Position numbers and translations under genes: made by a program. A stretch of DNA of 28,434 nt, taken from positions 1-28,434 of the forward strand of contig MCGO01000351.1 of NCBI GenBank assembly GCA_002104985.1. Direction: 5' to 3'. The stretch is from Rhizoclosmatium globosum (lineage: Eukaryota; Chytridiomycota; Chytridiomycetes; Chytridiales; Chytriomycetaceae). Positions 23,132 to 28,434 of the stretch are shown piece by piece (position 1 is the stretch's first letter; every line of letters begins with the position of its first letter). The notes under the pieces are model-generated. The model saw only the letters and a list, made by a program, of their open reading frames with translations, was not told where the DNA came from and ran no database searches.

Positions 23132-26100
23132 ATGGAGAAGGTGATCCTTGCAGCTCACTCCTTCGACATATTCAATCTCGAAATACAGTGCGACCCGCCA
23201 GCGAACTTTGCCATCTCGGACTTGAAGACATTGATTTTGCTCCTTCAATCGCCTGATCCTCCAATCTGCGTCCAGGCGTTAGAGGCACTCACAAAATATG
23301 CTGAGCATCGTAAGAGTTTCCCGACGAACCAATTTGATTTTAATAGCAATCAAGATTCAAAGCATCGCGTGAAGCTTTTGGGCCTGGGAATTATGAACTC
23401 GCTCTTGAAATTAACTTCATCAAAAGAGGTTTCGATCAAAAAAGCCGCAACAGCCTGTATAGCGGCTTCAACAGAGCTTGGTACTATTTAAATTTAGCAC
23501 AAACGATTGATCGTCTCATTCTATCTGCAGCTGAGATTCATGTTGAGATGCGAAGACGAGACTTGCTTGAAACAATCGTGACACTCTTGGCCACTCAAGA
23601 GCCACCAGAAGTCCAAGATGAAGCCGCGTTTACAATCGCAAATTTGGCGAAGGATTGTAAGGTTTTATGACGAGAAATTTCATGTTTAATGGCGTTTATA
23701 GTTGCTTTGAAAGCTGACATCAGAAAAGCTGGAGGCGTTAAAGCTTTGGTCAAACTCCTCCCATCCACTGATCCAGATGTAAAAAAGAATGTTGCGCTGG
23801 CGCTTTCGTCATTGTTGGAAGATTGTAAGCTTGACTTGGCTATACCACTTTTAACCCCTTCTTCGTTTCAGTCACGAACAGATCTGAAATTCGAGATGTT
23901 AACGGATTGGCTCCGCTCCTTGAGTTACTTGGGGCAGACTTTCCTGAAATCCAAGAGAACACTCTCATGAGTTTGATTCTTTCTGCAGAAGATCGTATGT
24001 ACAAGATTTGAACTTATTTTTAAACTGAGTTCACGTGACAGAGGCCAACCGTGTTGAAATCAGAAAGCTGAACGGAGTGAAGCGGCTCATTGATATGCTC
24101 AGTCAGGACCTACCAGAACTTCATCAATGGACTTTAATTTGCTTGTCTAAATGTCTCGAGGATTGTTGAGTGTTTGAGGAACCAAGACAACGATCTTCTA
24201 AATCGGCGTTTAGGTGAAACTGTGAACATCTTTCCAGAGATTGGTGGATTACCACCAATCATCAAAATGCTCGCCTCTGAAGACATAAGAAATAAGAAAA
24301 ATGCGTCTCTTGTGATTTCCAAGGTAGCAAAGACAGGTAATGTTTTGAGTGGCCTTCAAACTCCATGAAGGGCATATATTAACCAAAACACACAGAACGC
24401 AATCAGGCCTTCATAAGAGATGCTGGCGCAGTTCCAATTCTTATCACCAGTCTCAACCATGCCGATTTTGGAGTTGTTAGCCATGCAGCAATGGCTATGG
24501 GCCATCTTGCAAAGAATGGTGGGGAAGACCATTATAATTTTGAATCTCATGAGCAACCTTCAGAAATAACTCAGCTTGAATTGAACAAACTTGGACTGGT
24601 AGAAGTTTTAGTAAAATTAACGGGACATGAGGATGTTGAAATTTGTCGGCACGCAACATTCGCTCTATCGAGCCTTTGTTTGAATGGTTTGATCTCAATC
24701 AGTGCTGCTTTTACTAATTTTCATCCAGCCAAAGCTCGTCTCAAAGTCAAAACAACCGAATCTATTGGAGCTATCATGAGACTGTTGACTTTGGAAGACC
24801 CTCAGACTCTCGTGAATGCTTCAGACTGTATTGCAAATCTGGCAGAAGACAGTTGAGTTTGATTGAACTTCGCTTTAAAGGCTGACAAAAGGTTAGCCCC
24901 CAACAGACTTGATATCGTCAAATCAGGAGGCGTCGCTGCATTACTGAGTATCCTAAACAAACCTGAGCTAAATGTTCAAGCATCAGCATGTTTGGCACTT
25001 GCTAGATGCATGCAAGAAGGTACCTTTGCTTTCTTCAAGTTTTAAATAGCTGAATTTTGATAGGCGAGGCAAGAATATCACTGACAAAGGATAAAAAAAC
25101 CGAAAGCATTGCAAAGTTGATTTCGTTGATCGTTTCGAAAGATGTGTCAGTTGCAAGGAATGCGGCATATGCTTTGTCAAGTGCCGCTCAATATGGTATT
25201 GGAACCACAATGTCATCATATGAACTAAGGAAATTATTCAGAAAGTAACGCTGTGATGTTTTGTCAGATGGGTGCAATCGAAGCCCTCTTGTCGCTTGGA
25301 AATGATGCTGCAAAGTCATCCCAAAAGTTCTCTCATGACGCGTTGGACAAACTTCTCAACTACCGTAAGCTTAATTTCGATCTACTTGCATGTTTTTTGA
25401 CGTTTTTAATAGACCTCTCCGCAAAGTACTGGCTTCGAAATGAGCTCAGTCCTGAAAACATAATCAAAACCGGATTTTATGATTTGGGATCGGCTGGTGC
25501 AAATCTAGATCAAATCAAGGGACTACCACACTTCATGAGCTGAAATCTATCCCTGTCGACAAACGGCGTGAAGTATTATGCATTGATTTCGACAAAGATA
25601 CCCACCTCAACTTACTTTGTCAAGCTGCTAATCAGCAATTGGCAACATTAACTCCAAGACAGCAAATTCGTCAAATTTCTACCATCGTCAGTAACGCTAT
25701 GGGAGGCCCAATCGAACCAGCTGCCCTCTCCGAATTCCAGTTCAAGTTTAAAATCACAGAGCTGAAAATGAAAGCAGAGTCGAATGCTTTACTGATTGGT
25801 CAGATATCAGCTGGAACATTTTACCACAGAGCCTTGCTTTTCAAAGCAATCTGTGACAGAATTGGATTGGGCCCATGTCATTTGGTTAGAGGAGATTACA
25901 ATCGTGCGTGGAATGTGGTTGATGTAAGAAAGCAAGAGCTGGTTAAAAACGGAACCGTGATGCCTCCAGCGAGCGCGAATAAGCTCGCACCATCAAGAGA
26001 CGCACCAGTAGGAGGTTTAGCTAGTGCTGGGACTCCAGCCGTTGTGAATGCCATGTCAGTACTTCCACCTGGATGGCAGCCACCTGTCGAGCCTGTCGAA

Positions 26101-26200
26101 TTTCCTGAAGAAGTTACAATTGTGGATCTCGTGTTTTGAACCGGGAAGACTCCTCAACATCAGTTCACCGGAGGCAGCGGCATACAGGTCACCTGCGTAG
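23132..26200 (+). CDS. ARMC3: Armadillo repeat-containing protein 3 (cilia/flagella-associated), 13 exons
   Basis: Exons 23132-23480, 23531-23656, 23702-23824, 23872-23994, 24042-24164, 24214-24336, 24396-24518, 24564-24686, 24729-24851, 24897-25019, 25064-25195, 25242-25364, 25413-26200. Introns are 42-59 nt, all phase 1. Exons 2-12 each encode one ARM repeat (for example GGVKALVKLLPSTDPDVKKN, LLELLGADFPEIQENT). The C-terminal half is the ARMC3 domain: FYHRALLFKAICDRIGLG, CHLVRGDYNRAWN, ending EPGRLL...AYRSPA. The last exon has two breaks. One base is missing at about 25516-25521 (GANLDQIK to GTTTLHELKSIP). One T is extra in TTTT at 26133-26136, otherwise TGA at 26137 ends the frame at VDLVF. 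With both corrected the length is 833 aa, close to animal ARMC3. Known as a sperm and cilium protein. Converges on DNAI3. Confidence 0.93.
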
Positions 26201-26357
26201 AAAACTTAAATACTTTTTCTTCTTTGATTTCATTTCGAAACAATAGGCATAAACTTTGATTTTGATTCTCTGTGATGAACTATTCAGAAGCATGAACATC
26301 AAAGTATAGTAAAGTCTATTTAAAATCAAACACGACATCGATACATATCATCCCTCT

Positions 26358-28434
26358 TTAAGCAGCCACCTCCTCCTCTTCTTTTGGCGGTAGTAATCCC
26401 TCTGCTTCCAAAAAACTATAACGAAGCGTAAGTACCATACTAACCATGGTCTTGGAACTTACTTGTGCTCGAATTTGCGGTATTCTGCTTCAAGTTTATC
26501 CATCATTTCTTCCTGAGGGGATTTGACTTGTTCACCTTCAGCGGCTGGAGCTGCTCCAGCCGCCTCCCCTTCTTCCTTTTTCTTCTCTGCAGCGGCGATT
26601 GCTGCTTGCTGTGCTCGAAGTGCCTGTTCAAATGGTTTACAGCCCTCACATAAGTCTGAAAATTTGGCCGACGAACCTGAGCTGCTTCGAGCTTTGCTTG
26701 TTCCCAAGGGCCTTTCTCTTTCACTCGAATCTGTTTCCTCTCAGCAACATATCCAAGCCTTTTGACTTCTCTGTCGAAGAAGGCACGAACTAGTTGTTTC
26801 TGAGTAGAGGGTCAGATACCGTTCAATTACAAGCGCCTCACTCACTTCATTTTTCAAAGGCTTCGTCAAATTCTTTGGAATTCTAAGATATGAAGTGTCC
26901 TTCATCATCCGCAGCAGCGACAAACTGTCACCCATTTTTTCCTGGATACTGTCGAATGCTCATATGACTGATTCCAACTGATGCAACGTTCTGCACCGTG
27001 GCAGGTTGATATGTACTGTCAAGCAAGTCCCAGACTTCCAGCGTTCCATCGCTTTTCGATATGAAAAACACGCCTGGCCTCGTTGGAGACCATCTTCCGC
27101 TGATAATGTATCCAGCGGATGTAGGCGATGAGACGAGTGGACCTGCGTTCACTCGTTCTTTCCAGACATGGAAGGACAGCCTCCAGATGATAGAATTATG
27201 TCTGGGAAGAAGGGCGATCGTTGGAGGTCTGACATTGGTCCGAAGTGCATACTATATGTGTGTTCCAACGAGACGCGGCTGACAGCAAAAAAGGTGAGAG
27301 GTAGAGTGTTGCAGCTTAAGAACAAACCTTTCTCTTCACTTGACTTCTCAGCGCCAATCTGAGAAAAGTAGGTCTCCTTCCTCCGTTGCAGTGAAGAATT
27401 TCGAAATTGGAATTGTTCCTGTGTCCTTCTTTGCATCCTTTTTTGGTGGACCTTCTCGCTTCCTTTCCTTGGCTCTTTGGCTTAGCTAAAGGAAACGAAT
27501 AAGTACTTCTATGAATACAATGTACGGCTATATACCAGGTTGCTCTGCCAAATGGTCCGACAAAGTTTTCAGCGTTACCTTTGTTAACCCATAGTCAAAC
27601 GTATTATCCATCGCACTCAGAGAACCCTCAAAAACGGCTTCCACGCCAAATCTAACTCCTTCAGCACTTTTTTCGATTCTCGTGTCCCATACGCAGACTT
27701 GTCCGTCCGCCGAACAGGTCACAAGCTGATGATTCATACCATCCGAATTTTTCAGACACATCCCCGTTATGCGCAATCTAAGAACTACATCAAAACCAAG
27801 AATTAACAGAAGCAAACCCTTACATGCATATTTCCAGGCAACCACTGTAAATCAGTAATAGCTCCACGATGGCTAAACTCAATACTCGACGCGATAATGT
27901 ACTTGACAATCGGAATCACAGGTTCATCATTGGACCCAGCCGCAGCAGAAGCCGCCACCGCACCAGAGGCAGCAGCTTCACTCTCCCCACCTCCACCAGC
28001 TCCATCATCCGCCCCACTCCTCTTCCTCGTGGCTTTCAATTTATCCTGATGCTCCGAAATATCCCACAAAACAACCTGCCCATTCACACACCCGCCCGCA
28101 ATAAAATTCGGGTCACTCGGCAAGAATGGAAACTGTATATATCCTCTGGCGCCTCGAGGATCTGCGGGTGGATCGGGTCGTGGAAGGACCAAATCAGGAG
28201 GAGGGATTGTTTTGGATTTGACAATGAATCCGGCGTCGATGCGTTCGTCGAGGGTTGTGCGGGAGACGCAGGATACGGCGACGATTCCTTTTTGGGTTGG
28301 GTGCCAGTCGGTGGGAGATTGATTTGTCTTTGGAGTGTTGGAGGTCTGTGAAGGATTGGTATTCCTGTTTGATGGTTTCATTACGTTTTGTCCTTATTAA
28401 GTTTGTTGGTGTATTCCTGGAGGTAGCGTAGGCG
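26358..28434 (-). CDS. DNAI3: Axonemal inner-arm dynein intermediate chain (DNAI3/WDR63, IC140-like), partial and disrupted
   Basis: The C-terminal half of a leftward gene cut by the right edge. WD-repeat sequence is clear: DWHPTQKGIVAVSC, FIAGGCVNGQVVLWDIS, GAITDLQWLPG, LVTCSADGQVCVWDTR, GRWSPTRPGVFFISKSDG, LEVWDLLD. A helical tail follows (VRAFFDREVKRLGYVAERKQIR), ending LLPPKEEEEVAA with TAA at 26360-26358. This matches WDR63, the intermediate chain of inner dynein arm I1/f. The sequence does not read through as given. I see frame breaks near 28378-28381, 28310-28313, 27350-27354 (FSDWR to AEKSSEEK), 27175-27178, 26898-26901 and 26879-26883, splice junctions that miss frame, and an in-frame TGA at 26930-26928. 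Either the consensus is poor here or the gene is decaying. Confidence 0.9.

Noticed and set aside
24519..24563. Reading through this 45-nt stretch of ARMC3 as coding (it has no stop and keeps frame)
   Set aside because: Splicing it out makes the exons on both sides exactly 123 nt, like their neighbours, and the insert would lengthen one ARM repeat abnormally. The donor GTGGGG is weak, so some doubt remains.

Overview
The window looks like nuclear DNA of a flagellated (zoosporic) fungus, most likely a chytrid. Three lines of evidence support this. First, the genes carry many short GT-AG introns, mostly 42-64 nt, often with CTGAC/CTAAC-like branch sites. Second, the histone H3 has fungal-type sequence (SSAIGALQE, ...[10 protein letters not shown]). 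Third, three cilium/flagellum genes lie side by side with ordinary fungal housekeeping genes: androglobin, ARMC3 and the inner-arm dynein intermediate chain DNAI3/WDR63. An alternative mitochondrial NADH dehydrogenase argues against an anaerobic gut fungus. Placement below 'zoosporic fungus' is inference.

Layout, left to right: a partial Ser-rich gene (-) runs off the left edge. Androglobin-like ADGB (-, 12 exons) and a type II NADH dehydrogenase (+) are divergent. Then come GET3 ATPase (-) and a small secreted protein (+), whose start codons are only 46 bp apart. NKAP-family splicing factor (-) is divergent from a large secreted Cys-rich protein (+). A Cys-repeat protein with a Thr-rich stalk (-) follows. 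Histones H3 (-) and H4 (+) flank a 232-bp promoter containing a large dyad. UXT prefoldin-like subunit (-) and eIF2B delta (+) are divergent. A CYP4/CYP52-type P450 (-) and a DUF7918-like protein with SUMO-interacting motifs (-) follow. The latter is divergent from ARMC3 (+), which converges on DNAI3 (-), cut by the right edge.

I rebuilt splice models by hand. Androglobin, NKAP, UXT, eIF2B delta, P450 and the DUF7918-like gene close in frame with no correction, and so does the long repeat-exon part of ARMC3. GET3 also closes, but with an unusual first intron. The NADH dehydrogenase, both secreted proteins, H3, the 3' exon of ARMC3 and DNAI3 carry small indels, nearly all losses of one or two bases. 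Because single-copy housekeeping genes are hit as well, consensus error is the leading explanation, but the uneven distribution is notable and real decay of some genes is not excluded.

The most interesting items are: the ARMC3 gene, in which nine exons are each exactly 123 nt (one 41-residue ARM repeat) between phase-1 introns; a full-length androglobin in which I see no globin domain; an exon-duplicated six-Cys repeat protein; a large secreted protein with matching Cys-rich domains at both ends; a dyad in the H3-H4 promoter; and a DUF7918-like protein with two SUMO-interacting motifs.
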